From Brassica napus (lineage: Eukaryota > Streptophyta > Magnoliopsida > Brassicales > Brassicaceae), in contig NC_063446.1 in NCBI RefSeq assembly GCF_020379485.1, positions 22,718,610 to 22,782,609 of the forward strand: DNA of 64,000 bases. Direction: 5' to 3'. The position numbers and the translations under genes were made by a program. The notes under the pieces are model-generated. The model had not been told where the DNA came from, made no database searches, and saw only the letters and a program-made list of their open reading frames with translations. Shown here piece after piece: positions 21,801 to 35,494 of the stretch; within the stretch, counting starts at the first letter, position 1; each line of letters starts with the position of its first letter.

Positions 21801-24800
21801 GCCATGGAATTGCTTACACTGTTAATGATCGCAGATACCGCAGAAGAAACCAAAGAAGGATCACCCTCTTGCGCTGCACCGCCAGTCTGTCTAATGCAGT
21901 CCATTAGCCCAACTACAATTTGTTGAGCCACCTGATACCCGTCGTCATTTTTCTCAGCAAGTGATGCTTTCATTGTATCAGTACCAATGAGTTTTCTGAG
22001 ATAATGAGTCGTCTCTTCAACATGTCTTTGCACAACCTCTCTCATATTCAAACCCACTCTTGACAGACGAGTACCACTGCTGCTGATTTTTTTACGTAAA
22101 TAGTCGTCTGCATTATCTACTCCAGCTGGAACGTTAAGGGGGATTTCATACTCACCGTTCCCTGATCGAGTATGATCAAGTTCAGAAAGAAGCCTCTTTT
22201 CACATGTTGCTTTGAAATTGTTATGCCATTCCACAACACTGGGAAGATTTCCATATCCATTCAAAATATAGCGAGCATAAACTAAAGCTGCTGATCCAGA
22301 AATCTTTCCATTACTCGACATAAGTGATGCGGCACGTGCCATCAAAGCTGTCATGGCCTCGGGAACAAGATCTGCTGAAAATAGAATGTTTTCATACCTG
22401 AAAGAAAATGATCGTACACATGCACAAATTAAATTTCAGAAATATAGATGACTAATGACACGTATTGAAGGGAAAGTAAAGCACACCTCCTAAGTGATGA
22501 TACTAGAATAGCCTCCCCTACTTCACACACGTTGTTTTCAACATTCCTTGGCATAATTACAAGGTTTCTCCCACCTTGAACGGAAAAACTTGGGCTACTT
22601 TTGGCCCTTGGTAATAACCAAAAAAGAAATTTAACAACTGAAACCAAGTCACGCGAGAGATCCATGAGAAATAATATGGAAGATAGCTCGTCTGCCCCAA
22701 GCTTCCACCTAACTGTGTTTTTTTCTTCAACTGGTGCACCTTTATTGAACTGCCCAACTCTCACACTGCTCTTTTCGGACTCTTCAACAAGTTGCCGAAC
22801 AACATTTACAAGCCAAACTGCAACAGACCGCTTATCAACAAACTGTAGCTGCTTCAAAGAGTTTCCAACAGATACAATATCCACAGAGGTAGAAGTTCTA
22901 AACACATCAACCACCTTATGGTTTTCTCCTTCCACTCCAGGGCCATGATGAGGGCAGCTTACTTTGTTATCACAAACATGACTCGTTGAAGCGCCCTGGC
23001 TACCTTCAATCCTCGCAGCTTGTAGTTGAGCCAGCGACTGTGTTTTGCGCACCATCTTCTGCCTACCCCTCGGTACTTGTTTAGTTAACTCCATCAGAGG
23101 ATCAACCTTCAGAGAAGGCTCCACAGTTTTAAACCCCTTCTTGATCCACCAGTTATCTTCTTCATCTAATGCAATTGGTGAACTCCCTTGATAGCAAGAG
23201 CTCTTTTCATCATTCATTTTTTTTCTTTTTGCTCTTCTACAGTCTTCACACCCTGGTGTAGATTCTAGGTGATCCATCTTGCTATACACAGATCCACTTG
23301 ATTCCTTAACGCTACTTTGAAATTCATCTCGCACTGAATTTTTCACACCACAGGACACATCTGGAAACTGCAGTAGAGCAGCTATGCGCTCCTTTAGTTC
23401 TCTAATATCCTTACTGCGCTTGGTATGTTTTCGAAGTTCCTGATTATCGGCCATTGCGTTAAAGGTCCTTGGCAAATCAACTGACGGAAGGAAAGTGGAA
23501 TTTTTCTTTGACTTCTGATCTGCATTAACAAGCAACTCTCGCAGAAGAAGTCGCCTTTCATTTGAATAAATTCTCACAGCCTCTTCAAGCTTATCTCCTC
23601 CTAAGAGCTGTGCTTCCTCTAAAGTATCATATACAAACCACCCAGGTAGCTGCTTTAATATGCGATGATGCCTTATTCTCCTCTCAGGATCAGCAGCAGA
23701 CTGAATCATATCAATCATCCCACTAAATATAAGTTGTCTAACGTATGCTAAAGGATTAAAAATTCCAGAGCGTATAAGTTCAAAAACGAGTAACTGCAAG
23801 CGCTTTGCTCCTCCCCTGTGTACCTCATGCTGATCAATCCAACAGACTATGATATCATGTAACGGGCCTGGACTTTCAAATGCATCCATCGAACTGCTAG
23901 GTTTAGAGACACCAAGAGAATTGCTGCGATGGTTCTTTCCTTTGCGAGCTGCGAATTCTCCACCCAGAATTTTCTGCTTCAGAAGCTGAATAACTAAATA
24001 CACCTGAGAACAATCTTTTCTGCCAGAGAATTTGATATCTTTAGGCACACCAGCCCGGAAATCTCTAAAATCACATGTCGCCCATTCGATCAGGAAAAAA
24101 GCAGAGCAAACGAAGGATGTACTGATAGCCCCAATCCATCTGAGGGATGATCTCAAGCATGGACTGACTTCAGCAATCCAGGTCTCATCAACGGCTCCAT
24201 TGCAGAGGTCTTCAAAGAGATAAGAGTAAGCAGCTCTGATATCCCCGTCCGACAAAGCTTTATCCAAAGCCTGAACAGCTTTAGCCACGTTATGCTGAGG
24301 ATAACCAGCGCTAGCTATCTTTGCCAAATCATCTGCACTTCTTTGAATGGTTGAAATGGTGTAATCAAAAGAAAGGAATCCAAACCGAGAGTCAACTCCC
24401 CTCCCTTGAAACTGGGTAGAGATCTCTGAGGAATTACTTCTCAACTTTTCCAGATTCTCATATGCCTTTGATGCATAGCTCACGTCATTGGGTCCACATG
24501 CTGCGATGGAAGGAGGTAGCGGTAAGCAATTTGAAGAAACAAATGTGTCGGGTGCAGCCAGTACCAAATAGCGAACCATCTCAACTAAAGCAGAGAGAGT
24601 ATAAGCTCTCCGAGAGTTATCAACAAGATCGGATCCACCAGGAGCAGGTTCCTCGATGAAACGGACAGCAATAGCTACAAGACTTTGTACATATGTCTGA
24701 GAGAGAACAATGCTCTCTAAAAAAACATATACAATGGGAAGTAGCAACAGCAAAATTTCAAAGACATCTTTTTCCTGCAATAAAGCAGAAGCAAAAATCA

Positions 24801-26995
24801 CAAAGCCGAAACATCTTGAATCAATAAATTAATCTAGCCGCATACCTGTAAGAGCCTGAGAACCCAATCAACAATGAGATAAGGAAAAAGGAGGCCTTCA
24901 GCATGGTGCCACTGTAGAAGACGCACCATATACCACCATTTAAAATGCAGAGATGTTTCCTCCCCGTAAAGACTTGACGATGCTGGACTAATCTTTTGCA
25001 TTGATCCTGCATAAAGCATCTGTGGCGACCTATCTCTAGTTTGCTGAGAAGGATACGAACTATTCCGTGACAAAAGTTCATCCAAGAGGTATTGCAAATA
25101 TTCAATAACATCTTTTGTCCATTGCTCACACCGAGAATTTTGTGTCTTGTCAGGTGTTCCTGAAGAAATAGCCGCAGTGCTAGGTCGCACCTACAAATTG
25201 TAAGCAAAAATTGATGTCCTCCATTACCCAGAGAACAGAACTAGAAAATAATCAATTTATTTCCCAACAGCGTACCTGATTAAGATAAGTCACTTTTATG
25301 AACCAAGTAGCTCTCAGTAATGGGACATTGTTCCTTATGAGGACTTCAAATAAGGTTTTTCTCCTATATCCAGGAATGTTATCAGCCAAAGAGCGCAAAC
25401 GCTTGTGCTGTTGTGATAGACTCTGAGAAAATAATGAGAGCAGGACTGAGTAAATACATATGGGTAAGTATTCTTCTACTTCAAGAAGATCTGGAACATG
25501 TGCTTTCAATTGATCAGAATTCTCAAACAACCAAGAAGACTTGAATTGTCAGTTTTTCCAAAAACTTAGATAAGGAGGTAAAGTGCGGTCATTCTATAAT
25601 GTGGAAGTACGACAACAAACATCGATTAAAAGAACATCGTTTAGAAGTTCTGATAAGTACCTCAATCCATTTTTTCTTTGTCTCCTCCCCACATGATTTT
25701 TGTTCTGGGAATCCAGGCTTACCGAGAAGTGAACCAGAGAGAGGCACCCCATAGACCTGACCAGCCTGCCATTTTAATCGGGAAATTTTAAATCATGAGC
25801 CATATGATTGGGTCTGAAGCCCTACTATTCTGCACAAAGAGTACACTCTAATTTGAAAAGGAAAGGAGCTAGAATCTTTAGATTACCTTGCGCTTCAGTG
25901 CACGAGACTCATTGATAGCTCTAAAACACTTTCTGACAGACTGTGAGATAGAAATTGAATTTAGTTTCATGTGAAACACAAATGAACTCCAATAGAGATA
26001 AAAAAAAGTTATGACAAAAACACCGCCTACACTCTCTAATACCGTACCTCTTTGCACTTTAGGACAACAGGCTTTGAAAAAGTATGGACCTGGGTCAATA
26101 TAATCTCGTCCGCTTCCTAGAAAGGCCAAAAGGATAGGACATCCATTAGAAGAAGGATATTATTAATACCACGGAAACTAGTGGAGTACGGAATTAAAAA
26201 AACTATGACACAGAAAAGATGAAACTTTTTAATAATATAGACTTTCTGAGTTGTAAGCATTCCATGGAACTACATTGAATAAATCATCACTCGATATGAA
26301 CATGCCAGCTGAGTAAGATATAATTCCTATTTCCGTTGGGAAATAACGTAGACATGGGTCCAATACAAGATCGTTATATCTATCGAAAACATGTCAATAA
26401 ACAACTAACCATGATCTTATAAGATTTTAAAAAGCACAACAGGAACGCATAACCAATTTCAGTTGATCGCACCTTAAGTCCATCAACAGTTTCCTTGTAT
26501 CCAAACTGAATATACTCTTTGGTAAGATTTTCTTCGGGGGAACTTGATGTTGGAGTATGAAAATCAGGCGGTCCTAGTCTGCAGTATTTTGAAGAAAAGA
26601 GTAAAAATCATCTAAGAGATAAACGGCATCTTCAAGTATTAACAAGAGTTCCAAAGACTTAGACTTGCGGAGATAAAAACAGTGAAATCCCAAGCTACAA
26701 AACCGAATCCGGCTAAAGTAAAAGTGAAAATTACCGGGAATTCAGACCGTCCTTTTCACACCTCAACTTGTAGGGCGTCAATGGCGGTGGCCTCCTGCAG
26801 TAAACAAAAGTACTCCCAGGTCTTTTAAGTCTATCAAACATATAAAATGCTATGAAAGGACTCGTCTGAAACAACATGCCTTGAGTTAAGCGAGTAGTTT
26901 CCAATGGAAGAAGAATCAGCTCGTCCAGAGTCCCTAGCACCCATAGCGGTATTGTTGACTGCACTAGTGCAGTTGGCAGGATGATACCTTTGCAT
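18813..26995 (-). CDS. MED12: Mediator kinase-module subunit MED12 (CENTER CITY/CRYPTIC PRECOCIOUS type)
   Basis: Twelve exons on the minus strand give 2216 aa: 26995-26880, 26794-26735, 26578-26473, 26116-26048, 25940-25887, 25765-25661, 25422-25276, 25190-24846, 24774-22487, 22397-19803, 19681-19369 and 19265-18813. MED12 links the CDK8-cyclin C kinase module to the rest of Mediator in the nucleus and mainly restrains transcription. The start MQRYHPANCTSA and the segment RRPPPLTPYKL match the conserved N-terminus. The Med12 domain follows (TLFEVLIRNNVPLLRATWFI, about residues 190-215). The two giant exons hold the helical body, including ALVIGAITHGVITLERIVGL. The C-terminus ends GAVRVRRTDLTYIG. 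Intron 1 appears to be GC-AG, because only that joins NSR to RPPPL in frame. Length is close to Arabidopsis MED12 (about 2250 aa by recall). Confidence 0.95.
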
Positions 26996-27950
26996 ATCTC
27001 CAAACTAAAACCGGCATAATGGTTGTGACATCAACATACCATAAGTAACTCTAAGAACAAGTCCACAACTTTTTCATGGACTTGCACTTTTAATTTTTGC
27101 AATTTCTCCTTACACCATAAACTTAGCAACGAAAGTAAAACCTGAAACATAAGAATAGCCTCGGTGATGAACTTCCACTGAAGCCAAACAAAAAGAAAGA
27201 AAACTAAAATTAACATATAGTCTATGATAATGTGTCTTCAGGAGAAGGAATACCCTTTCTTTATCAAACTGTGAAATTATCATGTCGAGAAGAGCTACTC
27301 TTAACTGGCTATAGTTTAAATCGGCTAATAGGTAGTACGGCAGCAACTTGTAGTTATTAAGCTTTATTAACAACACACATAACTTCAACTGAAATTTATG
27401 AGCTTAGCATGATAAGAGAGATTACACCCCCCCAAAAGGCACATAAGTTTATACTATGATGATGAAGAACAAAAGGTGATCGATCTTGGGTAAATGTAAA
27501 CTAACCCTAATTAAGCAACCACATAGTATGAGGGAGGGCATTTATGAATATCATACGATCAAAAACAAAACAAAACAAAACCGAATGAGAAATAAATTAG
27601 CCAGCTTTATTAACCGACGACAAGTGTTGAAAACACACACAAATCAATTTAGATAGATAGCAGACATCGAGATCCTTGGCGAAGAATATGAGCTAGAAAA
27701 CAATCAAACCACCAAATCCAATCCAAGTGCGGGGAGCGTATTAATAATCCCTAGGATGAAGACAAAAACGGGAAACTAACCAACCAATAGGAGGACGAAC
27801 CAAAGTTCAGCGAAGATTCAAGCTGGGAGCTGTGAAGAAATTGAGCCAAGGGGAGATGAAGACGAAACCAATTTAGAAGAAGCAAAAAGTCTCTCTCTCT
27901 CTCTCTCTCTTTTGGGGTTTTCTACTTTGACGAAGAGGAATGCTTGCAGC
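26996..27950 (-). promoter_or_regulatory. MED12 5' leader with intron and CT/GA microsatellite
   Basis: Just upstream of the ATG (minus strand) is an acceptor-like TTTTAG at about 27004, so the leader is probably spliced. A likely first exon lies around 27795-27920, where the minus strand carries a GA run (CT at 27890-27910 on the plus strand) followed by leader-like sequence and a donor near 27790. The open frames inside 27.0-27.4 kb have no known domain and fit an intron. Confidence 0.5.
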
Positions 27951-28421
27951 TTTTTGATTCGCTCCAGGAAAGGAACAGAAACCACCCAATCGCAGCAACC
28001 AACTTTCTTCGATTTGATCAGATTGATTGAATTCGATCTCAACACACACACTCTTCTCCTGGTTACAAGAAAAATCTTAACCTTTTCTGCTCTATAATAT
28101 ATTCCCTACTTTGCCCTCCACTTTCCTCCTCGTCTGCAGGGGCTAAATAGTCAAGTAGTATTTATGAGAGCAGTTTGGTGGATGCACCAAAGAGTTTCCG
28201 TCTTCTGCAACCATTTTTTATTTCCTTTTTCGGATTTCATACAACTTCTTTTATTATTCTTTGGATTTATTTTTTTTTTTCTTCACTTTAAATTGTAACC
28301 CAAATTAAAAATGCAGACTTAGTGGATTTTAAAAATCAAGAAAATATATGCAGATCAATAAATTATATATTAAAGAGATACATATATAAGAGAGAAAGAT
28401 AGATTTTTTTATAGTTTCAAG

Positions 28422-28456
28422 CCGATGTCCAGAGGTTTCTATAGCTCCGACATCGG
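28422..28456. repeat. Short inverted repeat CCGATGTC...GACATCGG
   Basis: An 8-bp perfect stem with a 19-nt loop sits in very AT-rich DNA. It could be a chance hairpin or a relic of a transposon end. No CTRR follows, so it is not called a Helitron end. Confidence 0.5.
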
Positions 28457-29573
28457 TTTGTTTAATTCGTTTTGCTAATTTATTTGATTTGCTTTATTTT
28501 CAGACATTTTGTTTGTTTGATTGCCAATTTATTTTAAATTTGGCAAAGTTTTTTATTGTTCTTTTGTAAGTTCTTTCCAATAGATTTGGTAAAATAAAAA
28601 CTTCAGTTCAATTGAACTGTTTAGAAAAGGTAATTGACAGATCTAATGCGGATGGTGGCGACGGGTCATACCGGATTTTATAGTTGATGGTTTTTTATTT
28701 GATGGTGATGGAGTTCTTGCTGTAAACTATGGTTACTTGGAAAGACATCATGAAATTCTATGGAACGTCTCAAACGTGGTGTTTTTGGATTAATACGAAG
28801 ATTATCTCCCTTTAGTTCAACTATTTGAGAAGTAAATATGAAATTTTTATATAAAAAAATCTTTAATCATTTATACGCAAAATAGATAAGTGTTAGTTTA
28901 GTTTGGATCCATATATCAATTTTCTACTTTTTGTTTTGTTAGTTCTCATTGGTTAGAACTTTTTATTTGCTTAATAATATTATCTACCGTCAAAAAAAAG
29001 ATACATATATTAAACTAGTTTATTGAATCCTTGTATTTGATTGAATGTTGAAGAGGTAAAAATAATATAAATTAAATATCTTTAAGACTATAAATTCTAA
29101 TTAAAATAAAATAAACATGCATCCATGTGTTAAAGTATATTTTCTGACATCAGATAAAAAAAATTTACTGAATACAAACTCTATCTGATATAGTCATATT
29201 AACTTATTAAATTTTTCATGATTCATTGAAATATAACTAAGTCAAAAACCATATTTTGCATTTAATTTTTTTATGGACATAGATATATAAGACTACCTGA
29301 AAATTTTAAAAACAATTAAACATAAGATACAATTCAGTGCATGTTTATAATATATTTATTAAATTTAATATTTATTGTGTAAAATTAGTTATGAATATAT
29401 AAACTAAATATACATAGTTTTTATAAACATATTTATAAAGGATAATATATGTGTTTATATATCATTTTATAAATAAATGTTTACATAAAACAGATAATAG
29501 TGAGTGAAAATATTAAACCTTATGTATGAAAGAATTTGTGTTTAGTTTGAAAATAAATAAAGTATGTTAAATA

Positions 29574-29623
29574 AGACTACTTATAACAACCTTTTTTTTT
29601 TGCGAACAGAGACTACTTATAAC
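29574..29623 (-). mobile_element. 22-bp micro-retroposon with perfect 14-bp target duplication
   Basis: AGACTACTTATAAC occurs at 29574-29587 and 29610-29623 exactly. The 22 bp between, read on the minus strand, are CTGTTCGC, ten A's and GGTT. Only a poly(A) tract and 8 bases of the source 3' end are left. Confidence 0.75.
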
Positions 29624-31070
29624 TTATAAGCAACTAAAAGAGAAAAGAGAAAATAGAAAATACACTTAGATATCTCATTGTCCCTTAGCATTCTCTCATC
29701 CTATTTTCATTTCATATTTTTTATGCAGATCAACAACTAATGCATAGTTTAATCTGAGATTGTTGTTATTTTATAATTTATTTTTGTTATGCAATTACTA
29801 TGTTGAATGGTAAGTAGATGCAGAACAATATGCATAATAAATTACTTGCATTTATTTTGTATTTCTTCTGCACACATACTCAAACACGAAATCTGGAAAG
29901 AGAGAAACAATCTATTCAACTAACTTTTTCAATATGAGTAGCTGCTGTTTTTTAGTTTCCAGGACTTTGTTTGCAAAAAAAATATTTATATTTTGTTATT
30001 TATTGTATTTTACTCTAATTTTTTTACAGTAACTTATTTCCACAATATTTGTTAATCCATTACCGTTTAAATATTAATAATATAAACAAGAATAAAAAAT
30101 TTCTTCAGTTCGGATATACAAGTTTTAAGTTTACAAACGTTTGTTTCTGGCAAGGGTTTTAAAGATTTTAATGAATAAAATCTAATTTTTCATTTAGAAT
30201 TAAGTATTTTAATAAATTAGAAATGTTAACTTATGCAGAAACAAAATTTCACCAGTGACTAGAAAACCAAACATTCAGTTACTTACTAATTAGTTTGTAT
30301 ATGAAGTTCATTCAGTTTGGGTAGCTTACGTACAATTCATCTGATTATCAGGTGTACTATCCATTGTGTCCACGTAACCATATCCCATCAACAAAAAATG
30401 TTATCCACTAAAGTAGGGCATAAAGTGCAACAACCCCAAAACATTATCCAAAATTTTATACATATATATATCATGATCCTTCATTTCTTCATATTGAGTA
30501 AAATCTCGAGAGGTTTGTGTCATGCCTGTTTCTTTCTCTTTGCTAAAAACTTTACGCTATCGTCCAGCCAATCTCAACTTTTAATTTACTCTTTCTATCA
30601 ATTCACCAATATTGTGTTGTGTATATCTTTTTAATTTTCATAAATAAATAAAAGGACTAAAATTGTCACCGCCCAGATCACACTCTTAATCAATGATACC
30701 TTGTTATGTCAACTTCTGAAAATATTACACACAAATAAATCAACGAGAACGAAACACTACCACATCTATCTGCATCTCAACATACAAACACTCAAATTAC
30801 AAATAAATATATTCTAGATATATTATATACCCTAAAAGAAGAAGAGACCAATGGCAATGGTCCTGTCTTTGAAAGTGATTCTATAATGGCCCCACCACAA
30901 ACAGTCTCCAGGCTGATCTTAAAAGGATCTCTTCTCTCTCTCTCAACCGTCGCAGCTCTATGAGAGTTATTAAGTAATACAAAGTATCTACATGGTTATG
31001 CGCTAATGAAAGTTAACAATGGTGAGAGTTTTCACTTTTCATGACCTTTTATAAAACAAGGATGCTCTCA

Positions 31071-33826
31071 TCAGTCTTCAAACTCAGCTAAAACCAGAGA
31101 GTGTTCGGCGTTGTTGAGGCAGTTTAGAGTGAGCAGCTCTTCAAGTAATTCCTCGAGAATCAGTTCACTAGTTTCAAAGCCAATGCAGTCAATGTCACAT
31201 CTGATGTCTAACCAGTTTCCAGGTTTAGCCAAATCTTTCCTAACTATTTGATCCAGCGCGTGAGGGAGTGGCAATGGCAAGAGATGCCAGTAGACCGTTT
31301 CTTGAACCTCGTGAACGATGCTTTTGACGGTAGAGAAGACTCGGGTTCTTGGTGCAACAAACGAAGCCCATGGAGGGCAACAGCAGAGCTCCATGATAAC
31401 TTCGTTGATGCAGTCAAAGAGGAGCTCATGGTCATGACAAAGCTGGTTTGGAGAGAATGGTATGTTGCTGATCAATGACGGTTCAAGAAGCTGGTCAGAG
31501 AATTGCGCCTTGAGATAGAGCTCTTCAAAATCCGAGACAACAGCGTCCAAGACAGATCTTACATACTTGAACACCACTTCCTTGTCACTTGTGATGGTTT
31601 TGACAGAATATTCTTTATCATCGAAGTGGATACACCATGGTTGCACTTGTGCTTCTTCTTCATCTGAGTCAATGTTTGCTAATTAATTACTAGAATCCAA
31701 GTTCAGTAGTAGATGGATGAGATGGGATCATGTTTTTTAACATACCAGACTGAGATCGCATTTTTGGTGGGCTTATATCATCTTCAATGAAGAGTGGCTC
31801 AAGAACTGATACTGGGCTTGACCATTCCGGAATAGCTGATTTGCAGTCCTCCGCACTTTTAGCTAAACAGTGAGATGGTGATGCCACAGAGGAAGACACT
31901 GGTGGTTGTCTCTCTTCATCAGAAGCCTGTAGAAGAAACAAAGCAGCAATTTCTTCAATTCAAAGTCCATTAAAAAGAAGAAGAAGAAGATAATATATTA
32001 TAGTGCTGATTAATCAAAATGACTTGCCTGTTTTGAGATTATACCATCTATCTGTTCATCATGAGCTTCAGCTCTGGGTAAGTCACCAACCAAAGTAGGG
32101 ATTGCTTCCTCTGGAACTATATCTATCTCATTGGTAATCATTACATCATCTTCAGAACCTGAAACATTGGCTGGTTATTAGATTAATTAACTCTCTATTC
32201 TTGAAAAAAAGAATTCACAATAAGACACAAATAATATTTACCTGCAGTGTTAGCAGTTCCATCCTCAAGATCATTATTTTTTATTGCATGGTTTGGTAGG
32301 CTCACATGAGTTTCTCTCTTTTCCCATGGGCTGCTTAGAGGAGACAAGTAGTCAGGAAGGGAGAGAATATTTCCCAGGCTGCTGTTTTGAATCTGTCTGG
32401 TCGTTGTGTTTGAATCTACATCTCCATTGTTTAACATTAACATCTCAGACAGATGTTTCCTGGCCTCTACATAAATGTTAGACACCTTTTGCTTTCTATC
32501 GTCTTCATTTTTGTTCTTCTGAGATTTTGATGAAGGCTTTGCCATCCGCTCGAGAAAGAAATGATCTTTAGTTGGCACATTTTTAGGAAACCCTCTCTCA
32601 CGCTGCTCCTTTCTGATTGCTTGTTTCAGCTTCCTCTTGATCTCTGAAAGAAAGAAATGTGAACTGCTGTTTCTCTCCTTCTCTATTTTGTTTCTCATCA
32701 AATGAGAATCAGGTGAAAAGCTTGCTGATCTTGGCTTCAGTATGAAAATATGGTCTGAAGCTTCTTTCTCTACTTCTTGTGTTCTCTCAAACAAGCTCAA
32801 GCTTTCTTCTCCTTTCTGTCTTGGCACAAGTATCTCTGGATCTTGCAGAAGTTTGAGAAACAAATCCTCATCTGATCCAAGAATCTGAAACACTTCCATC
32901 AAGTCCTTGGATGTAAGGATTTCACTAGTTTCTCCATGTAAAAGCTTCTGACTGATTAAAAACTTGACCAACTCCCTCAGCTTTTCTTTATAACCTTCTT
33001 GGCCGTGTTTGTGGTTCAACATCCCATTCTTTGCACGGCTTCTGCGATGTAACTCAGAACAGAACTCTTCGACCATATTATCAATGTCAAGACTTCTCTC
33101 AGAGCCCTTCTTTGCTCTGCGATTAACTTTAGGCTCTTCACTTTCAGCAGCTGTGTTTAAAAGATGGCTAAAATCACCGCAGCTGTTCTTGCGAGTCTTG
33201 TTTTTTCTCCTATGGTTTTTCCTTCTTCTTCCTTCGAGTTCAGAGTCTGACAACTGTCCTGTTTCAGCATTCTGCTCCCTCTGCTTCTTGATTTCCTTGT
33301 CGATGAGCAACTCTTCTGCTATGAGTTTCTTCACACTTGGCTTTATAATCGTGATCGTGACATTGCGTTCTTCACCAACCTTTTTAACAGTTTAAGGAGA
33401 AACTTAGATTAATCCACAAGACACTCTCAACAAGACCAAAAGAAACAAAAAAAAGTTTTAAGGATGTTTTATAATAATATAAGGTTAAACTAAAAGCTTA
33501 CATGGGTTTCTTCAGGTCCTTTGTCACGGCATTTGGACTTGTCAAGTTCATTGTTCCTAGGACTTCCAGCAGCTGATGGAACAATTAACACAACTGTTAA
33601 CCACAACAAAAAAAAAAAAAACTCTTTCGAATGTAATGAAAAACCAAAAAAAGAAAAGAAAATGCAGTTGGGTAATAATACAACTACCATGCTTTGGTTC
33701 GAAAAGGAGCTTGTGAGAGAGTGGTCCATGGCGGAAAGTAAACATATTCATAAATCCCCACATGCAGCCTAAATGATCCCTCTCCTGTCCAGCATCTGCA
33801 TGACGTCGAGTTTTCTTCTTGGCCAT
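31071..33826 (-). CDS. TRM15: TRM-family protein (TON1 Recruiting Motif, DUF4378)
   Basis: Six exons on the minus strand give 755 aa: 33826-33688, 33572-33502, 33379-32242, 32158-32028, 31926-31746 and 31678-31071. The N-terminus reads LGCMWGFMNMFTFRHG, a short conserved TRM motif. The middle is long, charged and mostly disordered, with Arg/Lys-rich stretches (RRRKNHRRKNKTRKNS). The C-terminal DUF4378 region ends FETSELILEELLEELLTL. TRM proteins bring TON1 and a PP2A-type phosphatase to microtubules and shape cell division planes and cell form. Intron 4 has a GC donor (CAG|GCAAGT), a well-formed GC-AG site. The ATG at 33826 is chosen because the conserved CMWG motif follows within 25 residues. 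TRM15 is assigned by synteny with At4g00440; other TRM members share the domains. Confidence 0.85.
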
Positions 33827-35494
33827 GGCTTTCTTATGGTTTATTCAGTTTTTTTTTTTTAAATGCTCCTTTCTTAATCAATCAGGATAAGCTGAAGAAG
33901 AAACAACAAGAAAACTATTAAGCAGCAGAAAAAAATAAGACAGGAAACACCACACAGAAGGGTGGTAACATATGGAGTTCATATATCTAGAAAATAACAA
34001 GTCTTGTAAATTGTACTTATGTACTTTTTAAACAAACTCAGATCCTTGAGAAACAAACAAAACAATAACAAGGCCCAAAAAGATCCACAATTGAATAATA
34101 TCCTTGTGAAACACTCCAATGGAATTCTTGAGGAATAAATTAACATAAGAAGTAAAGGATCATCTAACCACTTTCTACAATCCAAATCAAACTTCCTTTT
34201 ACACTCTACTGGTTTGATTAGGCAAATATCAATTGTGACCAAAGGAAAGCTTGATGATGATGATATAGAGAAACTAGTCACATGACTTATGGAGCAAGAT
34301 CAGATACCTTTCCCTTTCAGAAGAGACTACAGAGTAAAAAGTACCTTAGATTCTTCTGAACTTCTTAAATTCCAAACTTCTCTGGAGGGCAACAGCCATA
34401 AACAAAAAGTCTCCCAAGTTGCAAAGCAGAAGTAATCCTCAAACTAGCTCCAAAACGTTTATTTGATGCCAAGATTCAGACAGGGTTTCTCTTAAAAGCA
34501 TGGCCTGGACTAGTTTTGATCGCCGGACAAAACGGTTGTGAAGAAAGAAAAAAAAGAGAAAGAAGAAAATATTTGGGATATCTTTCAAGGCAAGGCGAGA
34601 GAGAGAGATAGGTTAAACACTACAGCGAATGGTCTCTAGAACAGTTTTCTCAAGCTTATAAAACTTCAGAAAGAGAGAGAGAGAAAGGACAAGAGCTGGC
34701 GTATCTTGACGCTTTAATCTCCAACCACATTGTTGATCTGACAACTTTTCTAGGTTTTGTCCCGAAACCAAGCTTCCTTAATCATACCAAGGTGGAAAAG
34801 CTTTGATGATGAATCAGAAAATCTGAGCTTTTAATTTTCCAGAGTTGATCAACAACCCAAAACAAAAGATAGTATTCAATTTTGGGAAAGTTGGTTCAAC
34901 CAAACAAAAAATGAAAACTTTACAATACTGTTCATTACGTTCAAAAAAAGAGAGATATTTCTTAGTGGGCATCTTTTGACAAAACAAAGAGAAAATATTC
35001 AATTGAGTGTCTTATCTATCGATGAACCGACAAAAGCATTAGTTTTCATGGAGAGAGGATTCTCTCTATTGGGCAAAAGGCAAAGAAAAAGTGTGAGAGA
35101 GAGAAATAATAATAAGTAAAAGGTGGAAGCTTTATTCGAATTTTACAACCCAACAACGTCATGTGGCATTAAGCTCCCTCCACAGAAGAAAAAGGTACAC
35201 AGTTGGAAAAAAAGGAGATTTCTTATGGGCCCATCTCTATAGAGAGAGGCAGAAGCTTTAGATAGAAGAAAAGTGTTCTCAGAGTTTTTCAAGTGCCTTC
35301 ATCATTAGCCTGGTCACTGGTCAGTAAATAATTGATCCCTCATCTTTCTCTTTCTTAGAGCTCTGAATTTGAGAAGTAATGGCAGTGAAATAGATTCTGT
35401 GGAGAAGAGAGACAGGCAAAAAGCGGCTTGAATTGATCAAAGTAAAAAAGATAGAGGATACTGTAACCAAGGTTCTGAAAACCAACGCCAAAAG
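33827..35494 (-). promoter_or_regulatory. Upstream and leader region of TRM15
   Basis: Purine-rich and CT/GA-rich runs at 34595-34690 and 35090-35105 suggest leader exons, and the open frames here have no domains. A spliced 5' UTR is likely but its ends cannot be fixed from sequence alone. Confidence 0.4.

Larger units (their letters stand above)
27951..31070. other. AT-rich intergenic DNA between MED12 (5') and TRM15 (3')
   Basis: This is 3.1 kb without a recognised gene. It contains an 8-bp-stem inverted repeat (28422-28456) and a micro-retroposon (29574-29623). The open frame at 30317-30634 shows no domain. The last few hundred bases before 31070 should hold the TRM15 3' UTR. Confidence 0.5.
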
